Of a stretch of DNA of 64,000 nt, positions 7,858-17,155 are shown one piece after another; positions within the stretch are counted from its first letter, which is position 1, and the number at the start of each line of letters is the position of its first letter. Origin of the DNA: Pedobacter lusitanus (GTDB taxonomy: Bacteria > Bacteroidota > Bacteroidia > Sphingobacteriales > Sphingobacteriaceae). The stretch is from contig NZ_CP157278.1 of NCBI RefSeq assembly GCF_040026395.1, positions 1,798,001 through 1,862,000 on the forward strand. Direction: 5' to 3'. Both the position numbers and the translations under genes were made by a program. Below the pieces are notes generated by a model. That model saw nothing but the letters and a program-made list of their open reading frames with translations, was not told the origin of the DNA and searched no databases.

Positions 7858-10800
7858 ATGACAAAAATCTACACACCAATGAATCTGGTCGTAAACCGGA
7901 TTTTCCCTTCATTAAGCAAGCTCAGGGAGCTTTCCTTAATTCAACTAACCAAAGCAATAACAATCGTATTACTCACCCTGTGTTCAGGTATTGCATTTGC
8001 GCAATCGCCGGTTACAGGAAAAGTTACAGATGAACAGGGTATACCAATGCCGGGTGTCTCTGTAAAAGTTAAAAAAACAACCAACGGTACTATTACCAAT
8101 GGCGATGGCAGATATGTCTTAAAGACAGCTGCCGATGTTGTTTTAGAATTCAGCTATATCGGATATGAATCACAGGATGTTACTCTATCCGGAAAAAGTG
8201 TGATCAACGTCAGTCTTAAACCAGATGCCAAACTGATGGATGAAGTTGTAGTAGTAGGTTATACCTCCAAAAGCAAATCACAGATTGTGAGTTCTGTTTC
8301 AACGGTATCGGCTAAACAACTATTGGATGTGACCAGTAATAGTACAGCTAACCTTTTACAGGGAAAAGCGGCTGGTGTATCCGTTTCTTCTTCTTCAGGA
8401 CAACCTGGCGCCACACCAACTATTCGTATCAGGGGTACAGGTACTTTCAGTGCTGGTGCAGAACCACTTACTGTTGTTGACGGTGTAATTGGCGGTACGG
8501 CTAACCCAAGAGATATAGAATCAATCACTGTATTAAAAGATGCGGGTGCAACAGGGCTATATGGTTCAAGAGCAGCAAACGGGGTAATTGTTATTACAAC
8601 CAAACAAGGAAAGAGCGGTAAGACAAAAATCAACTATAGCGGATCATACGGGATCAATACTGCTTCTCAGGGTAATTTCAAATTGATGAACGGTCAGCAG
8701 CTCCTTGACTACAGTACTTATATGTACACGAATGACTATAATACAAAAAGAGCAAATTTCATTAAAAAGCTTTCTGCCACTACTCCAAATCCAACTCAAC
8801 AACAAATAGATGATTACCTGAAACTGAATCAGTTGCCATTAACCAATGCTGATTATTTATCAGGAATTCTTCCTTCGGTTCCCAACAACACAGACTGGAG
8901 AGACCTGGCATTCAGACAGGCCTATACCAACAGTCAGAATATCAATATTTCGGGAGGTGACGAAAAAACTCATTTCTATATTGGAGCAGACTATTACAAT
9001 GAACAGGGTACACTGATCAATACAGGAATTAATAACACAAATTTCAGGGTTAATCTTGACCACAAGATTAATGACAGACTGAAAATCACTACCAGAATCA
9101 ACGCTGGTTTTGGTAAAAAAACAAATGATCAGACTGGTGCGCTTTACCAGGCTTATACCAACTTACCCTGGGATAATCCCTACAACACTGACGGAACTCC
9201 TCGATATATAGATCAGGAAAGTGACTGGTATGGCCGTGATAAAACGAACTTTGTATTTTTAAAAGATTACAATGTCGACAATACAAGAACACAGACACTT
9301 GCAGGCGACTTAAAGCTTGAATACAAAATCAATAACTGGTTAAACTTTACAACTTCAAACAGATATACAACCAGTAATTCCAGACAGGAAATTCTGACTG
9401 ATGCACGTACACCTACAGGAAAAGCCAACTCAGGAGAACTAAGAAATCTTTACAACTATGGCAACTCCTTTCTTACTTCCAATTTGTTCAATGCATCTTA
9501 TAGTTTTGGTAAACATAATTTAACCGGTATCGGAGGTTTTGAATATCAGCAGAACTATGTAGACAATATTGATGCAACCGGTTACGGTATACAGCCGGGT
9601 CTTGAAATTCCGGATGCCACTGCAACACCAAAAACGCTGTTAGGTGGTAAATCAAAAAGCCGCTTTATTTCAGAGCTTTTCATGGCCGATTATAACTATG
9701 ATAACCGCTATTTCGGAACGGTTTCTTTACGTAACGATGGTTCATCCAAATTTGGTGCAAATCATAAATTCGGTTTATTTTACTCTGTAGCCGGCGGATG
9801 GTTGATTTCCAATGAGAAATTCTTTCAGTCAAAAGTTATTACCAATCTGAAACTACGTGGTAGTTACGGTGTTACTGGTAATACGCCAAATGGGGATTAT
9901 ACTTCATTAGCCTTATATACCTTTAATGTACAGTATGCAAACATTCCAGGGGGATATCCTTCAGCTTTACCTAATCCATATTTAACCTGGGAAACTCCTA
10001 CAACCATCAATTTTGGTGGTAATATCGGTTTATGGAACAGAATAGAATTAAGCGTTGATCTTTATCAGCGAACTAATAAAGATCTGATCATTGATGTTCC
10101 GCTTTCCAGTGCAACCGGCTTTTACAGGCTAACACAGAATATTGGTTCAATCAGAAACAGAGGGATCGATATCGAATTGAATACCAAAAACTTTACAGGC
10201 GAATTCAAATGGAACACCAGTTTTAATATTGGATTCAACAGAAACAATGTCTCTAAATTATATGAAAATCAACCGATTGACAAATTCTACAATCAGCGTA
10301 TAGCCGTAGGGCATGATATGAATTCATGGTATACCAGAGAATGGGCAGGCGTTGATCCTAATAATGGTGATCCACTTTGGTATACAACCAAGGCAGATGG
10401 AACCACTACAACTACCAATAATTATAATGCAGCAGAAAGAAGATATGTAGGTACCTCATCCCCAAAATTCACTGGCGGTATGGGTAACGAATTCACCTAT
10501 AAAAACTTCAGCCTGAATACATTTTTCAATTTTGTTTACGGGAATAAAATTTACAATGCCAACCGTGAAGTATTTGATGCCGATGGAGCTTATCCACAGT
10601 ACAACAGCATGACTTTAAAGGATGGATGGAACAGATGGGAAAAACCGGGAGATATTGCTACTCATCCTAAAGCGGTAGTTAACGGGAATAAATTATCGAA
10701 TAAACCTTCTTCAAGATTTCTGGAAGACGGATCTTATTTAAGATTGAGAAACATTACTCTTGGCTATAATTTCTCAGATGCAGTACTTAAAAAACTTAAA

Positions 10801-10974
10801 GTTTCCAATCTGAGAGTTTATGTAAGCGCAGATAACCTGGTTACTCTGACTAAATTTTCAGGCATGGATCCGGAGGTTTCTGATCTGGAACCAAACACGA
10901 ATAACAGTGGAGTAAGCGGAACCAAGTATCCGATCAGTAAAAAGATATTATTTGGAGTAAACATAGGTTTTTAA
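7858..10974 (+). CDS. susC-like: SusC/RagA-family TonB-dependent outer-membrane transporter, locus 1
   Basis: A 1038-residue TonB-dependent receptor that would import oligosaccharides across the outer membrane. Signal peptide about 29-49 (cleavage near AFAQ); the long lead before it suggests the true start could be ATG 7879. Then a carboxypeptidase-regulatory-like beta domain (about 52-135), the DEVVVVGYTSKSK linker/TonB box, a plug domain (about 145-255) with the hallmark GLYGSRAANGVIVITTK, and a 22-strand barrel ending in the aromatic KKILFGVNIGF. No STN domain, so it is not wired to the ECF/FecR pair; local control by the LacI regulator fits better. SusD lies 28 bp downstream, as usual for a SusCD pair. 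Confidence 0.95.
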   Translation: MTKIYTPMNLVVNRIFPSLSKLRELSLIQLTKAITIVLLTLCSGIAFAQSPVTGKVTDEQGIPMPGVSVKVKKTTNGTITNGDGRYVLKTAADVVLEFSYIGYESQDVTLSGKSVINVSLKPDAKLMDEVVVVGYTSKSKSQIVSSVSTVSAKQLLDVTSNSTANLLQGKAAGVSVSSSSGQPGATPTIRIRGTGTFSAGAEPLTVVDGVIGGTANPRDIESITVLKDAGATGLYGSRAANGVIVITTKQGKSGKTKINYSGSYGINTASQGNFKLMNGQQLLDYSTYMYTNDYNTKRANFIKKLSATTPNPTQQQIDDYLKLNQLPLTNADYLSGILPSVPNNTDWRDLAFRQAYTNSQNINISGGDEKTHFYIGADYYNEQGTLINTGINNTNFRVNLDHKINDRLKITTRINAGFGKKTNDQTGALYQAYTNLPWDNPYNTDGTPRYIDQESDWYGRDKTNFVFLKDYNVDNTRTQTLAGDLKLEYKINNWLNFTTSNRYTTSNSRQEILTDARTPTGKANSGELRNLYNYGNSFLTSNLFNASYSFGKHNLTGIGGFEYQQNYVDNIDATGYGIQPGLEIPDATATPKTLLGGKSKSRFISELFMADYNYDNRYFGTVSLRNDGSSKFGANHKFGLFYSVAGGWLISNEKFFQSKVITNLKLRGSYGVTGNTPNGDYTSLALYTFNVQYANIPGGYPSALPNPYLTWETPTTINFGGNIGLWNRIELSVDLYQRTNKDLIIDVPLSSATGFYRLTQNIGSIRNRGIDIELNTKNFTGEFKWNTSFNIGFNRNNVSKLYENQPIDKFYNQRIAVGHDMNSWYTREWAGVDPNNGDPLWYTTKADGTTTTTNNYNAAERRYVGTSSPKFTGGMGNEFTYKNFSLNTFFNFVYGNKIYNANREVFDADGAYPQYNSMTLKDGWNRWEKPGDIATHPKAVVNGNKLSNKPSSRFLEDGSYLRLRNITLGYNFSDAVLKKLKVSNLRVYVSADNLVTLTKFSGMDPEVSDLEPNTNNSGVSGTKYPISKKILFGVNIGF

Positions 10975-11002
10975 GTATAAACCCGATTTAAAGATTACAA
11001 AA

Positions 11003-12490
11003 ATGATTAACAGATATAAAACAATCTTAGCCATGGCACTTATTGTGTCAGCTACTGCCTGTAAAAAAAGCCTGACCCTGGATCCTTATGCAGGGATGAC
11101 GACTGAACAAGTTGTAACTACCTTTGAAGGTCTTCAGGCAGCTACTATCGGTACCTACAACTATATTAAAGATCCGTACTATGTACGTAATTATCATATT
11201 TTTTCTGAATATGCAAGTGATAACGTTTCGCTGAGCGGAACAACAACTGATCCGCTGTTCTATGCTTATAACTATCAGCATCAGAAAAATCAGAGTAACG
11301 TGGAAAACTTCTGGCGTAAAGCCTACCAGGCAGTTTTCGGAACTAATGTCGTGATAGAAAAAGTAGCAGAAAGCCAGGACCCGGTGAAAAATCAATTGCT
11401 TGGAGAAAATTACTTTTTAAGAGCGATGGTGAACTTTGATCTGGTCAAATTCTTTGGTCGTCCCTATACTGATGACAATGGTGAATCACTTGGCGTCATG
11501 CTTAAAACCAATACTATTGTGACGGAATTACCATCCAGATCAAAAGTAAAAGATGTTTATGCCCTGGTAATTAGCGATTTGTTAAAGTCGATCAAATTGA
11601 TGAACAGTACAAAAAACAACAACTTTGCTTCCAAAGAAGTTGCTATGGCGTTGCTGAGCAGAGTCTATTTGTATATGGGAGATTATAAAAATGCATTTGA
11701 TTATGCAGATCAGGTAATTAAGACTGGTCGTTATTCTCTGGTGCCATCTACAGGATATGCTAAATATTTTACCGGTGTTCCTGAAGCAAATCCTGAAACT
11801 ATTTTTGCGATCAGACACGTATTGAAAGATGACCGTCTGGATGACGCCATAGGTTCTATGTACTGGGGTGGAGCTATCGGTTATGGTGAGATGTATGCTT
11901 CGCAGTCTTACAGATCCTTAGTCAATAAATTCCCTGAAGATTTACGTAATTCATTTGTTGTACCTCAATATGAAAAAAATGAAGATGGAACAATTAAGAA
12001 AGACGCACAGGGCAATCCGGTTCTTCAGAAAAGAAATGGTTATCCTAAATATTTCATTAACAAATACTCCTTCCAGGAAGGTTATGAAACTTTAAGCTCC
12101 CCTGTCGTATTAAGACTGGCAGAAATGTATCTGACAAGAGCGGAATGCGCTTTCCAGCTGGGCAGACCAAATGACGCACTTGCAGATGTGAATATCATCA
12201 GAACCCGTGCAGGATTAAGCGGAAATGCTTTATTCTCTACAGGTAATATGATGGGCTATACCAGTGTACTGGATGTGATTCTGGATGAACGCAGACTGGA
12301 ATTTGCCTTTGAATCACAACGCAAATTTGACGTTTTCAGAAATAAAAGAACGCTGAACAGAGATTATCCTGGTACCCATCTGGCTTCGGGACAAACTTCA
12401 CAGCAAATTCCTTATACTGATCCGAGGGTGATTTTCTTTATTCCTGAGAATGATATTACGCTTAATCCTAACCTGATTCAGAATCCTTAA
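11003..12490 (+). CDS. susD-like: SusD/RagB-family surface glycan-binding lipoprotein, locus 1
   Basis: A 495-residue outer-membrane lipoprotein that closes the SusC barrel and captures glycans. Lipobox IVSATAC with C20 as the lipidated residue, followed by KKS, an acceptable surface-export context. SusD hallmarks: N-terminal helices with repeated aromatic positions, the YFLRAMVNFDLVKFFGRPY tetratricopeptide-like block (about 135-153), and the C-terminal LRLAEMYLTRAECAFQLGR and DERRLEFAFESQRKFDVFR blocks. Forms the SusCD pair with the preceding gene. A strong terminator follows directly. Ligand unknown; neighbours suggest fucosylated or GalNAc-containing glycans. Confidence 0.95.
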   Translation: MINRYKTILAMALIVSATACKKSLTLDPYAGMTTEQVVTTFEGLQAATIGTYNYIKDPYYVRNYHIFSEYASDNVSLSGTTTDPLFYAYNYQHQKNQSNVENFWRKAYQAVFGTNVVIEKVAESQDPVKNQLLGENYFLRAMVNFDLVKFFGRPYTDDNGESLGVMLKTNTIVTELPSRSKVKDVYALVISDLLKSIKLMNSTKNNNFASKEVAMALLSRVYLYMGDYKNAFDYADQVIKTGRYSLVPSTGYAKYFTGVPEANPETIFAIRHVLKDDRLDDAIGSMYWGGAIGYGEMYASQSYRSLVNKFPEDLRNSFVVPQYEKNEDGTIKKDAQGNPVLQKRNGYPKYFINKYSFQEGYETLSSPVVLRLAEMYLTRAECAFQLGRPNDALADVNIIRTRAGLSGNALFSTGNMMGYTSVLDVILDERRLEFAFESQRKFDVFRNKRTLNRDYPGTHLASGQTSQQIPYTDPRVIFFIPENDITLNPNLIQNP

Positions 12491-12501
12491 GGTCACCGAT
12501 T

Positions 12502-12537
12502 TTGAACCAGCATTAACCAGGCTGGTTCAATTTTTTT
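12502..12537 (+). terminator. Intrinsic terminator after SusD of locus 1
   Basis: Ten-base perfect stem TTGAACCAGC / GCTGGTTCAA, 9-nt loop, then seven T. It lies 12 nt after the SusD stop and 24 nt before the next start, so the downstream lipoprotein should be made at a lower level by read-through. Confidence 0.9.
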
Positions 12538-12560
12538 ATTATAACCTAAACAACCAACCT

Positions 12561-13910
12561 ATGAAAACATTTATCTTATCCTTATCCTTCCTGTCCCTGC
12601 TCATCGGGACCTCTTGTAAAAAGAGTACCTTAACAGGTGATGACAATGTTAAAACAGCCAAACAGATTACAGATTTTGTAGCTACAGGACCAAAAATTGT
12701 CATTGCCTTAGGCGGCAACGCCTGGGTGAAAACCACGGGAAGTGAAATCATTAATAACAATGGTCTGGCCAACTGGACCAATGCCAATGCAGTAACCAGT
12801 GTTTATTTCAGAACAGAAGCTCCGGGTATCATTACTGTTAAACTGAGAATGAAAGTTCCGGGAGGAAACAGTACGTTTAAAGTATCGACTGGTACACAGT
12901 CTATCAGCACGACTGCTTCAAATTCATCATTTGATACTGTAGCGGTTGGAAATTTCAACATCACAGCCAAAGGTTACGTTAAATTTGATATACAGGGCGT
13001 AAGTAAAACAGGAAGTTACTTTGGCGATGTTTCTGATTTAATTATCAGCGGACAACCGGTAACTGACAGTGTATCTTATGTAAAAGATAATATCGACTCC
13101 CGTTTTTACTGGGGTCGCAGAGGACCGTCAGTTCATGTCAACTATACCATTCCTGATGCCATTAAAAACAATGTAGAATGGTTTTATAATGAAATCAATG
13201 TTCCGGTAGGTTCAGACCCGATCGGTTCTTATTTCATGTCCAATGGCTTCGGAGAAGGCTATTTTGGTATCCAGGTAAATTCTGCCACTGAGCGCAGAGT
13301 TTTGTTTTCTCTGTGGAGTCCATTCCCTACTGATGATCCGGCTACTATACCAGATGATAAAAAAATCAAGCTGATTAAAAAAGGCGCTGATGTACATAGC
13401 GGAGAATTTGGCAATGAAGGATCAGGTGGACAGAGTTATCTGATTTATCCATGGGTAGCAGGTAAAACCTATGCTTTTCTAACCAGAGCGCAACCAGATG
13501 CAGCTACCAATAAAACAGTTTACACGTCTTATTTCAAACCTGAGGGTGGCAACTGGATGTTAATTGCAAGTTTTGAGCGTCCGGCAACCAATACCAGATT
13601 AAAAAGTTTATACTCATTCCTTGAAAACTTCAATCAGGATATGGGAAATATAGAAAGAAAAGCTAATTACGGCAATCAATGGGCAATTGATACCAGCGGT
13701 AACTGGACAGAAATTACAGCTATGAAATTTACCGGTGATGATATTGCCAACAGAGGTTACAGAAAAGATGTCGGAGGCGGAGTAAATGGTAATCAGTTCT
13801 TTTTAAGAAACGGTGGTTTCTTTAGTGATGCTGTTACTTTGAAGCAAAATTTTAACAGACCTTCAACGGGAGCTGCTCATCCGGTTATCGATTTCAGCCA
13901 GTTACCTTAA
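12561..13910 (+). CDS. DUF5077/DUF3472-type surface lipoprotein
   Basis: A 449-residue lipoprotein (lipobox LLIGTSC, C19, then KKS). The N-terminal half (about 45-165) reads like DUF5077, a jelly-roll domain (strand-rich, ending GYVKFDIQGVSKTG). The C-terminal half (about 180-445) resembles DUF3472: SRFYWGRRGPSVHVNY, the GYFGIQVNS block, LFSLWSPF, GGQSYLIYPWVAGKTYAFL and TYTSYFKPEGGNW-like strands. These domains recur as the third gene after SusCD in Bacteroidota glycan loci, where they may be a surface glycan-binding protein or an uncharacterised hydrolase. Transcribed after a terminator hairpin, and followed by another terminator. No catalytic residues can be named. Confidence 0.7.
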   Translation: MKTFILSLSFLSLLIGTSCKKSTLTGDDNVKTAKQITDFVATGPKIVIALGGNAWVKTTGSEIINNNGLANWTNANAVTSVYFRTEAPGIITVKLRMKVPGGNSTFKVSTGTQSISTTASNSSFDTVAVGNFNITAKGYVKFDIQGVSKTGSYFGDVSDLIISGQPVTDSVSYVKDNIDSRFYWGRRGPSVHVNYTIPDAIKNNVEWFYNEINVPVGSDPIGSYFMSNGFGEGYFGIQVNSATERRVLFSLWSPFPTDDPATIPDDKKIKLIKKGADVHSGEFGNEGSGGQSYLIYPWVAGKTYAFLTRAQPDAATNKTVYTSYFKPEGGNWMLIASFERPATNTRLKSLYSFLENFNQDMGNIERKANYGNQWAIDTSGNWTEITAMKFTGDDIANRGYRKDVGGGVNGNQFFLRNGGFFSDAVTLKQNFNRPSTGAAHPVIDFSQLP

Positions 13911-13956
13911 TTATTCTTTGATGATTATGAACGGCTTATCATTTGATACTTAGCAA

Positions 13957-13991
13957 AAAGCCCCGGTACGAATTGCCGGGGCTTTTTTTTT
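13957..13991 (+). terminator. Intrinsic terminator closing SusCD-DUF3472
   Basis: Stem AGCCCCGG / CCGGGGCT (extended by flanking A/T pairs), 9-nt loop and eight T. It separates the SusCD transcript from the LacI gene. Confidence 0.92.
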
Positions 13992-14040
13992 AGTCATTTT
14001 TATTACTTATATTAAAAGATAATTGCAACATTTGAGATAA

Positions 14041-15069
14041 ATGTCAGATAAACCAACTACGATAAAAGAAATAGCCAAGCTGCTCGATATTTCAGTATCT
14101 ACCGTTTCGAGAGCTTTGAATGATCACTCCAGCATAGGTTTGATTACCAAAATGCGGGTAAAAAAAATGGCCAAAGAACTTAACTATGAGCCAAATCAGA
14201 GAGCTATTCAATTTTTACAGGGTAAATCGCATACCATAGGCGTTATTCTGCCCGAACTTGCTGAATCTTTTTTCTCTGCGGCTATCAGCGGAATTGAAGA
14301 TATAGCCTATAAAAGAAACTATACCGTATTGCTTGCCCAGTCTCATGATGATGCAGACAGAGAGAAGTTACTCATTGAAAAAATGAAGATGCAGCGTGTA
14401 GACGGGCTGTTAATCTCGGTATCAAAAACGACCAATACCTACGAACATCTGGAAGCTTTCAAAAAATCAAATATTCCTATTGTATTTTTTGATCGTATCC
14501 CACCTGTTAAAAATATACACTTTGTAGCCTCCAACCTGGAGTCAGGTACTTATGAGGCTGTCAACTTCCTGCTAAAAAAAGGTCACCGTACTATTGGTAT
14601 GATCAACGGTCCTACTAACCTGGTAGCCAGTACGGAAAGAAAGAACGGTTATATCAAGGCCATGACCTCTCACCGGTTAAAATTTGATCCATCTTTAATG
14701 CTGAACTGTGATCTGACAGAAGCAGGAACTATTGAAGCGATGGATAACTTCCTGAATCACAAGCGCAAACCTACAGCAATAGTCACATTCAATGATTATG
14801 TGGCTCTATTTGCGATCCGTTATGCGCGTTCACTAAACATCCAGATCAATAAGGATATTGATTTTGTAAGCTATGCCAATCTGCCGCTGATCAATTATAT
14901 GGACTTTACACCTATTGCTTCGGTAGAACAGTTTCCGTACAAACAAGGAAAGAAGGCAGCAGACATTTTACTGGATCTGATTAACAAACCCAAGGGTGAT
15001 TCTGAAACAGAAACTGCTTATTATAACGTAGTTGTAGAATCTGAATTAATCGTAGGCAAGGAGAAATAA
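14041..15069 (+). CDS. LacI-family transcriptional regulator
   Basis: A 342-residue regulator. The N-terminal helix-turn-helix is textbook LacI (TIKEIAKLLDISVSTVSRAL, about 7-26, then the hinge helix NYEPNQRA). Residues 60-340 form a periplasmic-binding-protein-like sensor domain (TIGVILPELAESFFS start; RVDGLLISVS; GHRTIGMINGP). It probably binds the CG-centred palindrome CAAACGTTTG found next to SusC, the GH109 operon, the sugar kinase directly downstream, and in a variant pair before the FGE/sigma operon. The effector is probably a sugar from this locus, for example GalNAc or fucose; this is inference. The next gene follows after 83 bp containing one such palindrome. Confidence 0.93.
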   Translation: MSDKPTTIKEIAKLLDISVSTVSRALNDHSSIGLITKMRVKKMAKELNYEPNQRAIQFLQGKSHTIGVILPELAESFFSAAISGIEDIAYKRNYTVLLAQSHDDADREKLLIEKMKMQRVDGLLISVSKTTNTYEHLEAFKKSNIPIVFFDRIPPVKNIHFVASNLESGTYEAVNFLLKKGHRTIGMINGPTNLVASTERKNGYIKAMTSHRLKFDPSLMLNCDLTEAGTIEAMDNFLNHKRKPTAIVTFNDYVALFAIRYARSLNIQINKDIDFVSYANLPLINYMDFTPIASVEQFPYKQGKKAADILLDLINKPKGDSETETAYYNVVVESELIVGKEK

Positions 15070-15074
15070 ATTTA

Positions 15075-15088
15075 CACAAACGTTTGCA
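15075..15088. promoter_or_regulatory. LacI-type operator before the sugar kinase
   Basis: The palindrome core CAAACGTTTG lies at 15077-15086, just 8 nt after the LacI stop codon and 67 nt before the kinase start. TAAGTTTG at 15113-15120 could be a -7 box, but no -33 element is found at the proper distance. Confidence 0.7.
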
Positions 15089-15152
15089 CAGCAATCTGAT
15101 AGCGAAATTGATTAAGTTTGAGTTTACGAAAAAAAATAAACTCGCCTAATAT

Positions 15153-16211
15153 ATGCTTGATAAGATTTTACCGTTGTACGGAATTCAACCTGTTGAAAGT
15201 GACGTACAATTATTTGGAGATGGTCTGATCAATCGTACCTGGAAAATAACTACTCAATCTAAAGGATATATCCTGCAGCAGGTTAATCAGTCTGTATTTA
15301 AAAATCCACAGGATATAGATCAGAATGTATCGCGACTAAAGTCATATCTGAGCAAAACGCATCCGGAATATCTTTTTGTTTCTCCCCTGTCCGGATCATC
15401 CGGCAGCTCATTAATAGAAACTTCTGAAGGATATTTCAGATTGTTTCCTTTTGTAGAGAATTCACATTCTCTGAATGTCCTGAACAAAAAAGAAGAAGCC
15501 TACGAGGGTGCCAGACAGTTTGGAAGATTTTCCAGACTGCTCAACGATTTCGACGTTAAACAACTGCACATTACCTTACCGGATTTCCATAACCTGTCCT
15601 TAAGATTTGATCAGTTTACCTATGCTGTAGAAAATGCCTCAGCAGAGCGTAAAGAAAAGTCTAAAGACCTGATCGCTTTTATTATGGATCATGTGGATAT
15701 TGTGACTACTTATAAAAACATAGTAGAGCGCAATGAGATTCCGCAAAGGGTAATTCATCATGATACTAAAATCAATAACGTCCTTTTTGACCAGAATAAT
15801 AAAGGGATCTGTGTAATAGACCTGGATACTGTAATGCCTGGTTATTTCATCAGTGACGTTGGTGATATGATGCGAACTTATTTATCAGCCGCTGGTGAGG
15901 AAGAAACTGACCTGAGCAGAATCAATGTCAGAAAAGATTTCTTTAAAGCCATTTATGATGGTTATATGGAAGAAATGGGTGATGTGCTGACCCCAACTGA
16001 AAAAAGCTATTTCATTTATGCAGGTAAGTTCCTGATCTACATGCAGGCCATCCGCTTTTTAGCTGACTATCTTCAGAACGATATTTATTATGGTGAAAAA
16101 TATGAAGGCCATAACCTGAACAGGACTAAAAACCAGATCACGCTGCTGGAGAAATACCTGGAACTGGAACCTCAACTGGAAAACATCATTGGCAAAATAG
16201 CAATTCAATAA
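15153..16211 (+). CDS. APH-fold sugar kinase, N-acetylhexosamine 1-kinase (NahK)-like
   Basis: A cytoplasmic phosphotransferase of 352 residues with the aminoglycoside-phosphotransferase/choline-kinase fold. N-lobe GDGLINRTWKITT; catalytic loop VIHHDTKINNVLFD (about 206-219, catalytic Asp in HHD and metal-binding Asn), then the DFG-equivalent VIDLDTVMPG (about 226-235). This wording is close to NahK, which phosphorylates GalNAc/GlcNAc at C1. The enzyme would trap the sugar released by the GH109-type enzyme. It follows the LacI gene with an operator between them. Followed by a perfect long palindrome. Substrate could also be another hexosamine or an uncommon hexose. Confidence 0.75.
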   Translation: MLDKILPLYGIQPVESDVQLFGDGLINRTWKITTQSKGYILQQVNQSVFKNPQDIDQNVSRLKSYLSKTHPEYLFVSPLSGSSGSSLIETSEGYFRLFPFVENSHSLNVLNKKEEAYEGARQFGRFSRLLNDFDVKQLHITLPDFHNLSLRFDQFTYAVENASAERKEKSKDLIAFIMDHVDIVTTYKNIVERNEIPQRVIHHDTKINNVLFDQNNKGICVIDLDTVMPGYFISDVGDMMRTYLSAAGEEETDLSRINVRKDFFKAIYDGYMEEMGDVLTPTEKSYFIYAGKFLIYMQAIRFLADYLQNDIYYGEKYEGHNLNRTKNQITLLEKYLELEPQLENIIGKIAIQ

Positions 16212-16230
16212 AACATAAATCCTTTTACTG

Positions 16231-16313
16231 ATAGCTCAGCTATGGGTCAGATAACTGAGTTGGTATAGGGTTGGTATACCCCAGGGGTATACCAACCCTA
16301 TACCAACTCAGTT
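16231..16313. repeat. 61-nt perfect palindrome with a small hairpin beside it
   Basis: Positions 16253-16282 and 16284-16313 are exact reverse complements around one central base (16283). Each 30-nt arm contains TTGGTATA twice (TTGGTATAGGGTTGGTATA). Just upstream, ATAGC-TCA-GCTAT (16231-16243) forms another hairpin. There is no T run, so this is not a standard terminator, though it could end or protect the kinase mRNA. The plus-strand reading frame entering it from 16271 has no family likeness. Confidence 0.9.
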
Positions 16314-16432
16314 CACTTACACTGCCCCAACTTTCCTCTTGCTTCTCTTTAATCTGCTTGCGATTAATTATTGATAAAAAAATATTAATAATATTAATAT
16401 TTTTTTATCTTCATAGCTATAAAATCGCTCTC

Positions 16433-17092
16433 ATGATCATATTCGGAACCGGCTTCTATGGAAAAATAGAGGACTACAAAAATCACTGGATAGAAACCAA
16501 GTTCTTTCATGTTTTCTTCATCCCCCTGTTTCCAACCTCTTCGATGTGTGTAATTGATTCTTCCTTCAGAAAAAGGACAGGATGGGATCTGGCACTGCAT
16601 TCCAAAAGTGTTAAAGCTGCTTATGGAAGATTTTTCACTTTCATCATCGCTGCCTTTTTTCTTTTCTGGACTTTTGAAAATGGTATAAAAAATTTCCTGG
16701 CGGAGAGCATCTTTGGCTTTGCCATGACTGCATGCTGGATATATCTGTATTTCTTTTATGGCAAACCTACAGCCGAAGAGATACAAAGCCGGGATAAAAT
16801 GGCAAGCTGCACAGGTTTGTCAGTACTCCCGCACTGGATCAGTTTTAGTCATGCAGAATCCCAGTTAAAATTCTTCACTACTGTTTATCAGGAGAAATAC
16901 CCTGACAGCGACTGGAAAGCTGATCTTAAAAAAGGTCAGCGGAATCCTCAGCAAATAAAACTACTCTATACTCTTGCACTTTTCAACTGTATGATCTTTG
17001 ATACTCCCGAAAATGAAGAGCTTTATTATAAGGCAGATAATGACTATCAGCTGGCTCCGCAATCCTCACCTGATACCAGGCTGGCTTTTTAG
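16433..17092 (+). CDS. Two-helix membrane protein of unknown function
   Basis: I do not recognise this 219-residue protein. The start chosen is ATG 16433 (MIIFGTGFYGKIEDYKNHW); an upstream start at 16271 would lie inside the palindrome and add an unlikely leader. Visible parts: a polar N-terminus with HVFFIPLFPTSSM (about 25-37), two hydrophobic segments (about 66-82 and 89-110, the latter CWIYLYFF), and a soluble C-terminal half with a long amphipathic helix (ESQLKFFTTVYQEKYPDSDW). This pattern occurs in small stress- or envelope-linked proteins, but no function can be given. It is not clearly in an operon. Confidence 0.65.
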   Translation: MIIFGTGFYGKIEDYKNHWIETKFFHVFFIPLFPTSSMCVIDSSFRKRTGWDLALHSKSVKAAYGRFFTFIIAAFFLFWTFENGIKNFLAESIFGFAMTACWIYLYFFYGKPTAEEIQSRDKMASCTGLSVLPHWISFSHAESQLKFFTTVYQEKYPDSDWKADLKKGQRNPQQIKLLYTLALFNCMIFDTPENEELYYKADNDYQLAPQSSPDTRLAF

Positions 17093-17155
17093 CATCCGGT
17101 ATATGATTTAAAGGGCACCAATTTTGTTTAGTGTTTAATTAAAATCTAAAGCAGG

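Noticed and set aside
7731..8033. 100-residue plus-strand frame before and across the SusC start
   Set aside because: It overlaps SusC in another frame, has no domain likeness, and begins at the LacI operator.
16271..16432. N-terminal extension of the membrane protein from ATG 16271
   Set aside because: It would start inside the perfect palindrome and its translation has no family likeness; ATG 16433 gives a natural start.
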